Positions 7,661 through 16,627 of a DNA stretch of 64,000 bases are shown here, in pieces. Numbering within the stretch: position 1 is the stretch's first letter; every line of letters begins with the position of its first letter. Both the position numbers and the translations under genes were made by a program. This DNA comes from CAYSPO01 sp964432945. GTDB lineage: Bacteria; Bacillota; Clostridia; Tissierellales; Peptoniphilaceae. The notes under the pieces were generated by a model. It did no database searches. It saw nothing but the letters and a program-made list of their open reading frames with translations, and was not told the DNA's origin. The DNA lies in the NCBI GenBank assembly GCA_964432945.1, contig CAYSPO010000002.1:1-64000 (forward strand), given 5' to 3'.

Positions 7661-8742
7661 TATATAGATCTTCTCTTTCCTTTTTTATCTGTAAAACTAT
7701 CTAAACCATAGCCTATAAGTTTTTCTATTACTTCTTTTAAAGTAAAGTCACTAGATGGTTCCCAAAGTAGGGGATATAAGCTATGTTCAGTAAACCCAGG
7801 GAAAGTATTAACTTCATTTACCTTAAATTCTCCTTCATTACTATAGAATATATCTACTCTTGCAAGACCAGAGCATCTTAGTAATTTATAAACTTTGACA
7901 GCTAATTCTCTTATACCATCTTCAACTTTTTCATCAACTTCTGCTGGAGCCATAAGTACAGTTTTAGCATCTTTATATTTAGAGTCGTAATTAAAGAAAG
8001 TATGACCTTCAATAACGTGTTCTCCTGGGAGAGAAGCTACTGGGAATTCATTACCCATAACAGCAATTTCAAATTCTCTTCCTATTACAGCTTCTTCTAT
8101 AAGAACCATATCATCATATTTAAAAGCTTCAATAAGTGCATCTTTTAAACTAGATTCTTCTTCAACTTTTGTAACTCCTACAGAAGAACCAGCATTTGAA
8201 GGCTTAATGAATACTGGATAACCTATTTTATTTGTATCTTCCTTTATTTGTTCAAAATTATCTTTGAAATAAAGTCTATGAATATTTAAGAATCTAGCTT
8301 GAGGTATATTATAGTATTCTAAAATTTCATTTGTAATTGCCTTATCCATACAGATTGCAGAAGAAAGTACATCTGAACCAAGATAAGGAACATCTAAACA
8401 CTCTAAAACTCCTTGGATTCTTCCGTCTTCTCCATATGTACCATGTAGGCAAGGAATAAAGAAGTTATTTTCTCCAGCCCTATAATCTTCATATAGAAAT
8501 CTTCCAATAGAAACAGCTGGATCATCAATTATTTCTAAATATAATTCTTCAGGATTATTTCTTTTTTCAGTAACTTTTCCGTGGCAACCCCATGCACCTT
8601 TTTTGTTAATAAAGATAGGATAGATATTATAAGAATCATAGAGTGTGTTAATCATATTCATAGCACTAAGTATAGAAATTTCGTGCTCAACACTTACTCC
8701 ACCACAAAGTAAGTAAATATTATCTATTTCATCGATTTTCAT
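7660..8742 (-). CDS. ddl: D-alanine--D-alanine ligase
   Basis: A 360-residue ATP-grasp ligase. LLCGGVSVEHEISILSA at the N-terminus is the Ddl motif 1, followed by IPCLHGTYGEDGRIQGVLE, FIKPSNAGSSVGVTKV for nucleotide binding, and VNEVNTFPGFTEHSLYP at the C-terminus with metal-binding N and E residues. The residue after EHS is leucine followed by tyrosine, in the position where D-Ala-D-Ala enzymes keep their Y/S-containing loop; a D-Ala-D-Lac ligase is not indicated. It makes the dipeptide used by MurF, the next gene. A clean promoter (8773-8801) lies upstream. The protein is slightly longer than E. coli Ddl, as is common for the VanA/Ddl-type group in Firmicutes. Confidence 0.95.
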   Translation of the reverse strand: MKIDEIDNIYLLCGGVSVEHEISILSAMNMINTLYDSYNIYPIFINKKGAWGCHGKVTEKRNNPEELYLEIIDDPAVSIGRFLYEDYRAGENNFFIPCLHGTYGEDGRIQGVLECLDVPYLGSDVLSSAICMDKAITNEILEYYNIPQARFLNIHRLYFKDNFEQIKEDTNKIGYPVFIKPSNAGSSVGVTKVEEESSLKDALIEAFKYDDMVLIEEAVIGREFEIAVMGNEFPVASLPGEHVIEGHTFFNYDSKYKDAKTVLMAPAEVDEKVEDGIRELAVKVYKLLRCSGLARVDIFYSNEGEFKVNEVNTFPGFTEHSLYPLLWEPSSDFTLKEVIEKLIGYGLDSFTDKKGKRRSI

Positions 8743-8772
8743 TTTAGACCTTCTTTCAGTTTTATATATGAA

Positions 8773-8801
8773 ATAATAGCATAAGATGGCTAAGTGTTCA
8801 A
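8773..8801 (-). promoter_or_regulatory. Sigma-A-type promoter for ddl-murF
   Basis: On the minus strand TTGAAC (8801-8796) is followed after 17 bases by TATTAT (8778-8773). The -35 box sits immediately beyond the terminator of the upstream peptidase gene, separating the two transcripts. Confidence 0.65.
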
Positions 8802-8802
8802 T

Positions 8803-8830
8803 AAAAGAAGGCCAGTACTGGCCTTCTTTT
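8803..8830. terminator. Terminator after the C39-like peptidase gene
   Basis: A perfect palindrome: AAAAGAAGGCCAGT at 8803-8816 and ACTGGCCTTCTTTT at 8817-8830, with T-rich sequence on both sides. It lies 22 bases past the end of the leftward peptidase gene. Confidence 0.8.
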
Positions 8831-8852
8831 ATATTTTTATACTAGTTTTACT

Positions 8853-9692
8853 TTATTTCCAAATTGCCCAGAACGGACCTCCTGAAGCTGATACTGGTGA
8901 AGCTTCATGAATTATTTCATCAATATCCCAATCCATACTGATGTGATTATACCTTACCGAGTCTGATATTTGAACTTTATTATCGTCTGTAATATCTCTT
9001 AGAATGATAAAATGACCATCTGCATCAGAAAATACTCCATGGCCAGAAACCATTACAATCAAATGCCCTGCTTTTAGATGATCTATTATTTGCTCTTTAC
9101 TTGGATAATAAAGAGGTTCTGAATTTAAATCAAAATTCCATGCAGCGGAAGAGATAAGAGAGTGCATAGAACCATTGCCTGGTGCTAAGTAACCATTTTC
9201 ATAAGCCCAATCGCTCATTTGCTTAGGGTTAATTTGTGTGTCAGTTAGCGTTGAAACAACACTCGCCATTACAGTTGGCCCACAACCATGTGTTCCTATA
9301 AGATCAGTTGGACCATAGGTTTGATTTGCCCATCTTATATCTTCTTGATTATAATAGACGAAATCTCCTGCAGTAGATGATAGAATATCGTGATATTCTC
9401 CATTTGCTGGTTTTAATTTATTTTGATTTTCAGAATTATCTTCATTAATTAAGTTTTCAGATTCTGTTATATTTTCAGTCTTTGTTTCGCTTTCTAAAGT
9501 TTCTACTTCTGTGAAGTGAGGCTTTTCATCAGGCTCAATAGCATTGGCTGATATACTTTTATTTAAAACTGGCATAAAAATTTTAATAAATATAAAGGCC
9601 AGTAGTAAAAGGCTGATTAAGCAAAATAATGTGAATCTTGTTTTATTAACTACCGTTGTTTTCTTTACTTTTCTTTTTCTTTGCTCTTTCAT
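8853..9692 (-). CDS. Membrane-anchored C39-like family peptidase
   Basis: About 279 residues from the ATG at 9692, chosen because AAAGGAGG lies five bases upstream; an earlier in-frame ATG at 9731 has no such site. A basic N-terminus (MKEQRKRKVKKTT) precedes one membrane helix near residues 20-40, then a Glu/Asn-rich linker of about 60 residues and a papain-like C39-like domain. GTHGCGPTVMASVV carries the likely catalytic cysteine and GHFIILRDI the histidine. The domain would face outside. C39-like proteins cleave peptides or wall-linked proteins, but the substrate is unknown. It sits upstream of ddl-murF with its own terminator, so a wall role is only hinted. Confidence 0.8.
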   Translation of the reverse strand: MKEQRKRKVKKTTVVNKTRFTLFCLISLLLLAFIFIKIFMPVLNKSISANAIEPDEKPHFTEVETLESETKTENITESENLINEDNSENQNKLKPANGEYHDILSSTAGDFVYYNQEDIRWANQTYGPTDLIGTHGCGPTVMASVVSTLTDTQINPKQMSDWAYENGYLAPGNGSMHSLISSAAWNFDLNSEPLYYPSKEQIIDHLKAGHLIVMVSGHGVFSDADGHFIILRDITDDNKVQISDSVRYNHISMDWDIDEIIHEASPVSASGGPFWAIWK

Positions 9693-9821
9693 TTTTCCTC
9701 CTTTTAATATTATACTAAAGATTTTCTGCATTACAAGATGAAATACATAATTGCTACAAATTTTTCTAATAAACTATCATTAAAGAATTAGGAGCAATTA
9801 AGAAAGGAGAGGTTTTAGTAT

Positions 9822-11273
9822 ATGGATAAATATAATCCAAAAGATTCAAAAGATGAAAAACCTTTTGAATCTGATAGTGATAATGATAATGATAATGAAA
9901 GCAGGTTTAATACTGAGAAGTTTTATGTTAATGATGAGAAATATAAAAAAGATAAATTAAATTCATATTCTCATTACTCTGACTATACTGAATCTTTTGA
10001 AATGCACAAAGATGATAATAATCATAAGAATACTTCAAATGAAGAAAACAAAGAAAATAATTCTTATGAAAATGAAGAAAATAATCCAGCTGATGAATTC
10101 TTTTCTAAAGAAGAACATGTGTATTCAGATAATTTGAATACTAAAGATGTAGAAAAGATAATTGACCAAAGGGTTAAAAAATCAGGATTTTCATGGTGGA
10201 AATTTGTCTTAGCTATCGTAATTGGTGCTATTATCGGTATATTACTTATGTATAGCTTGGGTCCTAAATTAATTGGTGATAATGAACCAGTTAACAATAC
10301 TGGAGAAAATAATATAGTTATATCCCCAAGTGATGATATTACAGTAGAAGCTGCAGTTAATAAAAAATGCAAGGACTCTGTAGTAGGTATTACTACTCTT
10401 ATTGCAAGAACTAATAATTTTTTACCTATTGAATCTTATGCAGAAGGTGTGGGTTCTGGAGTTATAATTAGTGAGGATGGTTATATTCTCACTAATTCTC
10501 ATGTTGTATCAGATGGAAAAGCAGAAGATGTTTCTGTTATTCTAGCTAATCAAGAATCTTATGAGGGCGAACTAGTTTGGTATGAACCAACTATGGATTT
10601 AGCCATTGTAAAAATAGAAGCTGAAGGCTTGAAACCGATGGAGCTTGGAGATTCTGATAAATTAATGGTAGGAGAGAAAGCAATAGCCATAGGAAATCCC
10701 CTTGGCATGGACTTGCAATCAACTCTTACTTCAGGTTATATTTCAGGCTTAGATAGATCTATTACTGTATCTAATGGATTATCTATGGATAACTTAATTC
10801 AAACTGATGCCTCCATCAATAGTGGTAATAGTGGTGGAGCTTTAATAAATGCACAAGGCCAGTTAATTGGTATTAATACAGCTAAAGCAAGTGCTGATAA
10901 TATAGGATTTGCAATTCCTATAAACACAGCTAAAGTTATAGTAGAAAGAGTTAAAACAACAGATAGCTTTGAGCCAGTTCTTATGGGAATAAGATCTGTT
11001 GATGTAAAATATTATGAAAATATAACAGGAACTGAAACACAAGCTGACGATGGAATTGTTATTATTGAAGTTGTTCCTGGGTCTGCAGCTGATAGAGCAG
11101 GGCTTGAACAAGGGGATATTATAACTCATATTGATGGAGTAAAGGTTACATCTATGGGAGTATTAAGAACTCAACTACTTGCTTATCAACCAGGAGATAA
11201 AGCTACTCTTGATGTAATCAAAGGAAACTTGTCTGAAAAAGTAGAAATTTCATTTACTGGAGATGCAGCATAA
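9822..11273 (+). CDS. htrA: HtrA/DegP-like membrane-anchored serine protease
   Basis: A 483-residue S1C protease. Residues 1-125 are highly charged and rich in Asp, Asn, Glu and Lys, with DNDNDNES low-complexity repeats; a membrane helix (FVLAIVIGAIIGILLMYSLG) follows. The protease domain has the triad histidine in ILTNSHVV, the aspartate in PTMDLAIVKI and the serine in NSGNSGGALINAQG. A PDZ domain follows, with GIVIIEVVPGSAADRAGLEQ and GDIITHIDG. This is the standard Firmicutes HtrA layout, with the catalytic part outside the cell for quality control of secreted proteins. The long acidic cytosolic tail is more extreme than in Bacillus. It is a single gene flanked by its own ribosome site (AAAGGAG) and a strong terminator. 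Confidence 0.93.
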   Translation: MDKYNPKDSKDEKPFESDSDNDNDNESRFNTEKFYVNDEKYKKDKLNSYSHYSDYTESFEMHKDDNNHKNTSNEENKENNSYENEENNPADEFFSKEEHVYSDNLNTKDVEKIIDQRVKKSGFSWWKFVLAIVIGAIIGILLMYSLGPKLIGDNEPVNNTGENNIVISPSDDITVEAAVNKKCKDSVVGITTLIARTNNFLPIESYAEGVGSGVIISEDGYILTNSHVVSDGKAEDVSVILANQESYEGELVWYEPTMDLAIVKIEAEGLKPMELGDSDKLMVGEKAIAIGNPLGMDLQSTLTSGYISGLDRSITVSNGLSMDNLIQTDASINSGNSGGALINAQGQLIGINTAKASADNIGFAIPINTAKVIVERVKTTDSFEPVLMGIRSVDVKYYENITGTETQADDGIVIIEVVPGSAADRAGLEQGDIITHIDGVKVTSMGVLRTQLLAYQPGDKATLDVIKGNLSEKVEISFTGDAA

Positions 11274-11289
11274 TATAGATAATTATTAT

Positions 11290-11319
11290 AAAACCCCTTG
11301 AGAATTCTCAAGGGGTTTT
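11290..11319. terminator. Bidirectional terminator between htrA and the radical SAM gene
   Basis: AAAACCCCTTGAGAA (11290-11304) is a perfect inverted repeat with TTCTCAAGGGGTTTT (11305-11319). It lies between converging genes and overlaps the last codon of the leftward one. Confidence 0.9.
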
Positions 11320-12334
11320 ATCTATTTAATAGGTCATTTTCAGTTATAAAGTCAGATCTTGTAAATTTTTCTTTTCTATAATTAAACCAAGGATAATATT
11401 GAAGCCTAGGATATTTTTTTAAAGTTTCAACTGCACCATTAATAATGGATAAGGCTTTATTTTTATCTGTTGGTAAATATCCTTTTAATTCATAATACTT
11501 AAACAAATTGGTAAAAGCTATTTTATCGCCAGTTATATCTAAGAATTTTTTTAGATCCCGAGTAGATGGATCATGGAAAGAATAGAAGAAATTTTTTTCT
11601 TTTCCGTTATAATATTCAAAAAAGTATTTAGACTCTAAAGCTTTTTCAAGTTCACTTGCTTCTTTGAATTCTCCAGTTCTTCGCCATTTGCCATAAAGAG
11701 TATTATTGGGAATAAAAAGGCTAGTTATTGTTATATTTTTAGGCTTTAATTTTGATATATAGTTAGCATTTGCTTTTCCTATTTCTTTTGATAATCCTTT
11801 GCCAGCTGAGCCGCTTAAACCAAGAATAGTCATAATAGAATAATCTATATTTGCTTGCTCGAGTCTTATAATTTGTTCTAAAGATTCTTCTGGAGTATAG
11901 CCAACTCCAGCCAATTTTAAGCTAGGAGCATAAAAAGATTCACAACCTAGATAAAGGTCAGTGATCCCAATTTCTCTAAGGTATTTAAGATCAGCATCTG
12001 TTTTTGAATTTTTGATATTATGGATTGAAGCAAACATAGAAAAAGACTTACAGCTTGGTATTGATTTTTGTACCATTTCAATTAAATTAGCTAAAGTTTC
12101 AGCCGATAAGGCAAAGGGATCTCCATTCATAAAATAAATTCTTTTAATTAGCCTACCACAGTTAGCAAGTTCATATATATCTTCTTTTATTTCTTCAATA
12201 TCTGCTAAAGAAAATGATGTTTTATGGTATAAAGTGCAATAATGACACTTATTATATGAACAGCCATGGGTTACTTGAAGCATTGGAGTTCTTGATTCAG
12301 TTGGGAGTCTATAATTTTGATTATCATAATGCAT
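11318..12334 (-). CDS. Radical SAM protein of unknown substrate
   Basis: A 338-residue protein. TPMLQVTHGCSYNKCHYCTLY supplies the CX3CX2C motif for the SAM-binding [4Fe-4S] cluster near residues 25-32, and IYFMNGDPFALSAETL plays the role of the GGE-type SAM contact. The Elp3/MiaB-type radical SAM fold is suggested by the spacing. No second cluster motif or B12 domain is visible. Similar proteins are common in Firmicutes as radical SAM proteins without an assigned reaction. It is transcribed alone, converging on htrA. The upstream side is non-coding and holds a pseudogene. Family is firm; function is unknown. Confidence 0.8.
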   Translation of the reverse strand: MHYDNQNYRLPTESRTPMLQVTHGCSYNKCHYCTLYHKTSFSLADIEEIKEDIYELANCGRLIKRIYFMNGDPFALSAETLANLIEMVQKSIPSCKSFSMFASIHNIKNSKTDADLKYLREIGITDLYLGCESFYAPSLKLAGVGYTPEESLEQIIRLEQANIDYSIMTILGLSGSAGKGLSKEIGKANANYISKLKPKNITITSLFIPNNTLYGKWRRTGEFKEASELEKALESKYFFEYYNGKEKNFFYSFHDPSTRDLKKFLDITGDKIAFTNLFKYYELKGYLPTDKNKALSIINGAVETLKKYPRLQYYPWFNYRKEKFTRSDFITENDLLNR

Positions 12335-12556
12335 AATATCAATTCCTTACTTTTGTTATTATAATTATTATATCCTTTAAGTAGAAAATTAATGGAATAT
12401 AGGATAATTTTTTTGTATCTATTAAATTTACTATTATAAAACTCTATTTATTAACTACAATAATATTAACTATTATTTATAAAATAAATAGTACTAATTT
12501 TATAAAATAGATGTTTCAAATAAAAAAACTTTAACTTTATTAGCATTTTCTCTATC

Positions 12557-13419
12557 TTAATTATAGGAAGAGTAGGTGGATATGAATTGGATAATATAAA
12601 TTCCTCTTTAAGATTAGAATAAGAATTACTTAAATTGAGGAAAATTTCTTGATTTTATGCTTAACTTAAGTCTGACAGTAATATATGAGCCATTAAAAGA
12701 GGCTTTTTACTAAAGGAAAGGGTTGAAACTAAAGGAGTAAATCTTTTAGTTATTAGGGAGCTAATCGGAGAAACTTATTTCGGTGAAAAGAAAAGATATA
12801 TATAATGGCTTACAAACAGCTTATGATATTAAAAAATACAATAAAAAAGAAATTATAAGAATAGGTCAGACAGCTTTTAAGTCAGCTATGAATAGAAATA
12901 AATAAGTAACTTCTTTAGTTGACAAGGCTAATATTTTGAATTCAATAAAACTTTATAGAAAGATAATAAATGATTTAAGCAAAAAATATATTGAGGTTGA
13001 ATTTCATTTCTTTGTATATAGTTTGCCTCTATGCAACTTATAAACAAGCCAAGTTAATTTGATGTAATTCTGATTTATAATATTTTTGGAGATATTATTA
13101 TTAGGCGAAGCCTTTATAATAAGTGGACTTACAAGTATGTTTTATTCATTATTTTTAGGAGACAAAGGAGCTGATATCTATGAAACTTTTATGGTTTAGC
13201 TCGAGATATAAAAGGAATAGATATAGCAAATCTAATAGACACTATCTTATCAGAGAAAATGATGTTAGAATATTCTTTTGACCTAATTGATGAAGCTAAA
13301 ATGGTAGAATATTCTGTAAATAAAGTTTTAGAAAATTGAGTAAAAACTAAAAATTTAAGCAAAAGCAATAAGTACTTTACTTGTTCTGAAATAGCTAAAC
13401 TGATAGCAGGGAATATCTA
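12557..13419 (+). pseudogene. leuB: Decayed leuB (3-isopropylmalate dehydrogenase) remnant
   Basis: No intact gene lies in 12335-13502, but the plus strand keeps a broken LeuB-like reading. In order it shows LIIGRVGGYELDN, ELLKLRKIS, SDSNIYEPLKEAF, VNLLVIRELIGETYFGE, YNKKEIIRIGQTAFKSAMNR, TSLVDKANILNSIKLYRKII, ISGLTSMFYSLFLGDKGADI, then LEYSFDLIDEAKMVEYSVNK and EIAKLIAGNIY. These follow the LeuB order of active-site and cofactor segments (GAVGGPKWD, LLVVRELTGGIYFGE, DKANVL, SLGDGG). Several in-frame stops and frameshifts occur, for example near 12620, 12700 and 12905, and the first 60 or so residues are missing. 12335-12556 is AT-rich with nothing recognisable. No other leucine-pathway gene is adjacent. 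Loss of leucine synthesis fits an amino-acid-fermenting life. Confidence 0.75.
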
Positions 13420-13502
13420 TAGAAAAAAGGTCACAGAAACAGCTTTTGTACTTGTGATTTTTTCTGTTTTAATGTATCTTAAAATATACGGGTAAAGAAA
13501 GG

Positions 13503-14897
13503 ATGATAAAAATAAAGCATGTGAAAAAACAAGATAGTTTTATGGTAGATGGCAATATAACTAAGGTCATTTTAACCATATCTACTCCTTTAATGATTAA
13601 TAACTTTGTTCGTACAATATATAACTTAACCGATGGGCTATTTGTAGCCCAGATTTCACCAATAGATTTTGCAGCTACAGCTTTTGTATGGCCTTTAAAC
13701 TATATGTTTATAGCAGTAGGATTAGGATTAGGCGTTGGAGCAACATCTCTAATATCTCAGTACCTAGGAGCAAAACAAGATTTTAAGGTAAGACTTTATT
13801 CTGCTAACGCTTTAATTTTATCGATTGTTTTAGGTTTGCTTTTGGCTACTATTGGATATTTTTCATCTGAAACTATGATTTCATGGATGGGTGCAGAAGG
13901 TGAACTTTTACAAAAATCAACTGCTTATTTAAGGATAAGTTTTATAGGTTTATTCTTTGACTTTATTTTTTTCGCCTATCAAGCTATCTTAACAGCCCAA
14001 GGAATGACAAAATCCATTACCTTAGTGAGCGTTATATCATCTCTAACTAATGTAATACTAGATCCAATTTTTATATTTGATAAAGTTCCATTATTTAAGT
14101 TTAAAGGTTTAGGACTAGGCTTAAGTGGAGCTGCTTGGGCGACTGTAATTTCAAAAATTGTACTCTTATTGTGTACTTTATATATAATAAAAAAAGATTC
14201 AGAAATAAATATAAAATTAAGATTTAAATATTGGGATTCAAAAATTTCCAAAAATATAATGAAAATTTCTCTTCCTTCATCTTTAGGGAATGGAGGTTCA
14301 GCTTTAGGATTTACAATGCTTAACTCTCTAATTCAATCATATGGTACTGATACTCTTACAGCGTTCTCTATGATAAACAGAATTACAGATTTATTTACCC
14401 AGCCTCAAATGGGAATTGGGAATGCCTTAACTTCTATAATAGGTAGAAATATGGGAGCAAAGAAATACGATAGGGTGAAAGAGATTTTCAAAAGAGCAAT
14501 ACAAATAGTAACAATTGTTTCTTTAATAGCTTCTATTATTACAATAGTATTTAGATATCCTTTACTGGGAATATTCATAAAAGATAATAGCAATCCACTT
14601 TTATGGGCAGAGTCATTAGAGTATTTATATTATTCAGCTGTAATTATCTTCTTTATGGGATTTTTCTCTGCTTTAAACGGATTCTTTCAAGGAGTTGGAA
14701 AAACAAGATACTCTATGAATATGGAAGCTGGTAGACTTTGGATTTTCAGATTACCTTTGATTTGGATATTTGGTAGATTTACAGATATTGGTTCAACAGG
14801 AGTTTGGTTATCTATGGCTATATCTAACTTACTTATTTGTGTTTATGGTTTTTATGTTTATTATTCGAGAGATTGGTATTCAATTGTGGAAGATTAA
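13503..14897 (+). CDS. MATE-family efflux transporter
   Basis: A 464-residue integral membrane protein with twelve predicted helices in two halves. ISTPLMINNFVRTIYNLTDG and VGLGLGVGATSLISQYLGAK in the first half and NRITDLFTQPQMGIGNALTS with GRNMGAKKYDRVKEIF in the second are MatE-domain features. It would export drugs or other cationic compounds using a Na+ or H+ gradient; the substrate is not predictable. Start choice is uncertain: AAAGAAAGG runs directly into the ATG at 13503, and a GTG 21 bases later or an ATG at about 13542 is possible. The gene stands alone between the leuB remnant and a terminator. Confidence 0.9.
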   Translation: MIKIKHVKKQDSFMVDGNITKVILTISTPLMINNFVRTIYNLTDGLFVAQISPIDFAATAFVWPLNYMFIAVGLGLGVGATSLISQYLGAKQDFKVRLYSANALILSIVLGLLLATIGYFSSETMISWMGAEGELLQKSTAYLRISFIGLFFDFIFFAYQAILTAQGMTKSITLVSVISSLTNVILDPIFIFDKVPLFKFKGLGLGLSGAAWATVISKIVLLLCTLYIIKKDSEINIKLRFKYWDSKISKNIMKISLPSSLGNGGSALGFTMLNSLIQSYGTDTLTAFSMINRITDLFTQPQMGIGNALTSIIGRNMGAKKYDRVKEIFKRAIQIVTIVSLIASIITIVFRYPLLGIFIKDNSNPLLWAESLEYLYYSAVIIFFMGFFSALNGFFQGVGKTRYSMNMEAGRLWIFRLPLIWIFGRFTDIGSTGVWLSMAISNLLICVYGFYVYYSRDWYSIVED

Positions 14898-14959
14898 ATA
14901 TAATAATATATAAGAAGAATTTTATGTTAGAAAGAAAAATAATTAAATTAATATGAACT

Positions 14960-14997
14960 AAAGTAGTCAAGTTGGATTAAAATTTGACTACTTTTTT
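14960..14997 (+). terminator. Terminator after the MATE gene
   Basis: AAAGTAGTCAA (14960-14970) pairs with TTGACTACTTT (14984-14994), loop about 13 bases, followed by a T-run. Confidence 0.8.
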
Positions 14998-15133
14998 ATT
15001 TATAAAAGATATAATCTGTTAAATATGAATATATAAAATATAAATAATAAATATCTTAATTTACATAAATATAATCTAAACTTTACAAGTTCTTTACATT
15101 TGTAGAATAAATCAACAATATTTGCTAAAAATA

Positions 15134-15162
15134 TTGACAATACCTCTCTAAACAGTTATATA
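15134..15162 (+). promoter_or_regulatory. Strong promoter before the small orphan gene
   Basis: TTGACA (15134-15139) and TATATA (15157-15162) with 17 bases between. The ribosome site GGAGGTG follows at 15174-15180. Confidence 0.65.
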
Positions 15163-15185
15163 TTAGTTAAAATGGAGGTGAAAAT

Positions 15186-15491
15186 ATGCTAAGAAAACGA
15201 GTATATCCTGTTTGGATAATGGAATTTGTTAATAATACCTATTTTGGTAAAAATTTTGATTTTGATGTGGAAGCAGTGGGAGAAGCTCTAAAAGATGTTT
15301 TAAAAGAAATAAAGAATAAAATTGAAAAAAAAGCATATTTTCAAGAATTAGAGGGTCTAGAGATACCTAGCCCAGGAATTGGACATGTAGAAAATATGTT
15401 GAATTTTAATTATATGGAATTAATATCATGTGATTTAGATCATTACTATAAGAAAGATTATAAATTACAAGCTAATGAAAAGGAATCCTAG
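15186..15491 (+). CDS. Hypothetical 101-residue protein
   Basis: Not recognised. The ORF begins at an ATG with GGAGGTG five bases upstream and has a consensus promoter, so it is probably a real gene. The protein is soluble and mixed in charge, with a lysine-rich amphipathic stretch (ALKDVLKEIKNKIEKKA) near residues 37-54 and no signal peptide or membrane helix. It contains a single cysteine. There is no operon partner: a MATE exporter ends 290 bases upstream and a ZIP transporter begins 317 bases downstream. No function is proposed. Confidence 0.6.
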   Translation: MLRKRVYPVWIMEFVNNTYFGKNFDFDVEAVGEALKDVLKEIKNKIEKKAYFQELEGLEIPSPGIGHVENMLNFNYMELISCDLDHYYKKDYKLQANEKES

Positions 15492-15808
15492 ATTTCTAGA
15501 ATATTTTAATAATATTATACTTTTAAAAATCAAAAGCTGGCTTTTCAATTTCTTTGGTTGCCTATAAAATTATTCAATTTTAAGATTAACATTAATAATT
15601 TCTTAATAAAAATATCTAAAAATTCTTAGTTTTTTAACTAGGAATTTTTTTGTTTCCATTTTATACTCTCTATTATTATTGTATTATTATTTTTTTAAAA
15701 ATTACATAATCTTATTAGTTTATAGAACTTTGATTTAATTTGGATTTGAGATTAATTATTGAAATAGAAGTCATTGGGTATTATTAGATAATGAAATGGA
15801 GGTAAAAC
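15492..15808 (+). other. Intergenic region with a terminator
   Basis: A 317-base AT-rich spacer. A terminator-like hairpin at about 15619-15651 (AATTCTTAGTT and AACTAGGAATT, then T-run) could end the orphan gene's transcript. The remaining sequence shows no coding potential. AATGGAGG near 15796 is the ribosome site of the ZIP gene. Confidence 0.55.
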
Positions 15809-16573
15809 ATGGACGATAAAATAATAATATTTTTGATGATATTGCTAGCAGGATTTGCAACAGGAATTGGTGCTATTCCTATTTTATTTACAGACAAAGT
15901 TTCTCATAAAGCCTTAGATATATTATTAGGTTCAGCAGCTGGAATTATGTTAGCTGCATCAGCTTTTTCTTTAATATTACCATCAATTGAACATGGTGGA
16001 GGAGATTTAAAGGCAGTACTAATAAGTTCTGCAGGAATTTTTGCAGGTTCTGTTCTTTTAGATCTCTTTGATAAAATATTGCCCCATGTCCACTTGGTTA
16101 ATAAAAAGCAGGAAGGAATGGAAAATACTAATGTAACAGGGATATGGCTTTTTGTTTTTGCTATTGCTCTACATAATTTTCCAGAAGGGCTTGCAACAGG
16201 TGTTGGATTTGGAACAGGAAATATAGCAGATGGAATTATAATAGCAGCAGGAATTGCTATTCAAAACCTTCCTGAAGGTTTAGCTGTGGCAGTTTCTTTA
16301 AGAAAAGTAGGATACGACAAAAAGTTTGCATTTTGGGTTGCTACTTTAACTGGTTTAATTGAACCGATTGGAGCAGTTTTAGGTTTATTTTTAGTTAATA
16401 TATTCCAGCCTCTTATTGGATTTATATTAGCTTTAGCAGCAGGAGCTATGCTATTTATAATTTCAGATGAGATTATACCAGAAACTCATTCAGGTGGTCA
16501 TGAGAGAGAGTCAACTTATGGTCTTATAATTGGTTTTATAATAATGCTTATTCTTTGGGTTGTCTTAGGGTAG
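15809..16573 (+). CDS. ZIP-family divalent metal transporter
   Basis: A 254-residue protein with about eight membrane helices. The metal-binding motifs of ZIP transporters are visible in the central helices: LHNFPEGLATGVGFG near residue 119 and IQNLPEGLAVAVSLRK near residue 150, giving the histidine, asparagine and glutamate ligands. A short histidine-containing loop (HVHLVNKKQ) lies between helices 3 and 4. It resembles the GufA/ZupT branch, which takes up Zn2+ and sometimes Fe2+ or Mn2+. GGAGG lies seven bases before the ATG. It converges on the riboswitch-controlled P-type ATPase and shares its terminator, but the two transcripts oppose each other. Confidence 0.9.
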   Translation: MDDKIIIFLMILLAGFATGIGAIPILFTDKVSHKALDILLGSAAGIMLAASAFSLILPSIEHGGGDLKAVLISSAGIFAGSVLLDLFDKILPHVHLVNKKQEGMENTNVTGIWLFVFAIALHNFPEGLATGVGFGTGNIADGIIIAAGIAIQNLPEGLAVAVSLRKVGYDKKFAFWVATLTGLIEPIGAVLGLFLVNIFQPLIGFILALAAGAMLFIISDEIIPETHSGGHERESTYGLIIGFIIMLILWVVLG

Positions 16574-16593
16574 AATAAATATAATTAAATAAG

Positions 16594-16625
16594 AAAAAGC
16601 CAGCTATTAATAGCTGGCTTTTTTA
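16594..16625. terminator. Bidirectional terminator between ZIP and P-type ATPase genes
   Basis: AAAAAGCCAGCTATTAATAG pairs with its mirror and ends in GCTGGCTTTTTT; a perfect stem around TATTAATA with T-runs in both directions. Confidence 0.85.
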
Positions 16626-16627
16626 TA

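Noticed and set aside
10863..11129. Minus-strand ORF inside htrA
   Set aside because: Antisense shadow with no ribosome site and low-complexity sequence; the htrA frame is strongly supported by catalytic motifs.
13424..13490. A terminator-like dyad (GTCACA/TGTGAT) at the end of the leuB remnant
   Set aside because: Imperfect pairing with a long loop; too weak to call.
12335..13502. A transposon or large non-coding RNA in the 1.2 kb gap
   Set aside because: No terminal inverted repeats or transposase motifs were seen; the coherent signal is the broken LeuB reading.
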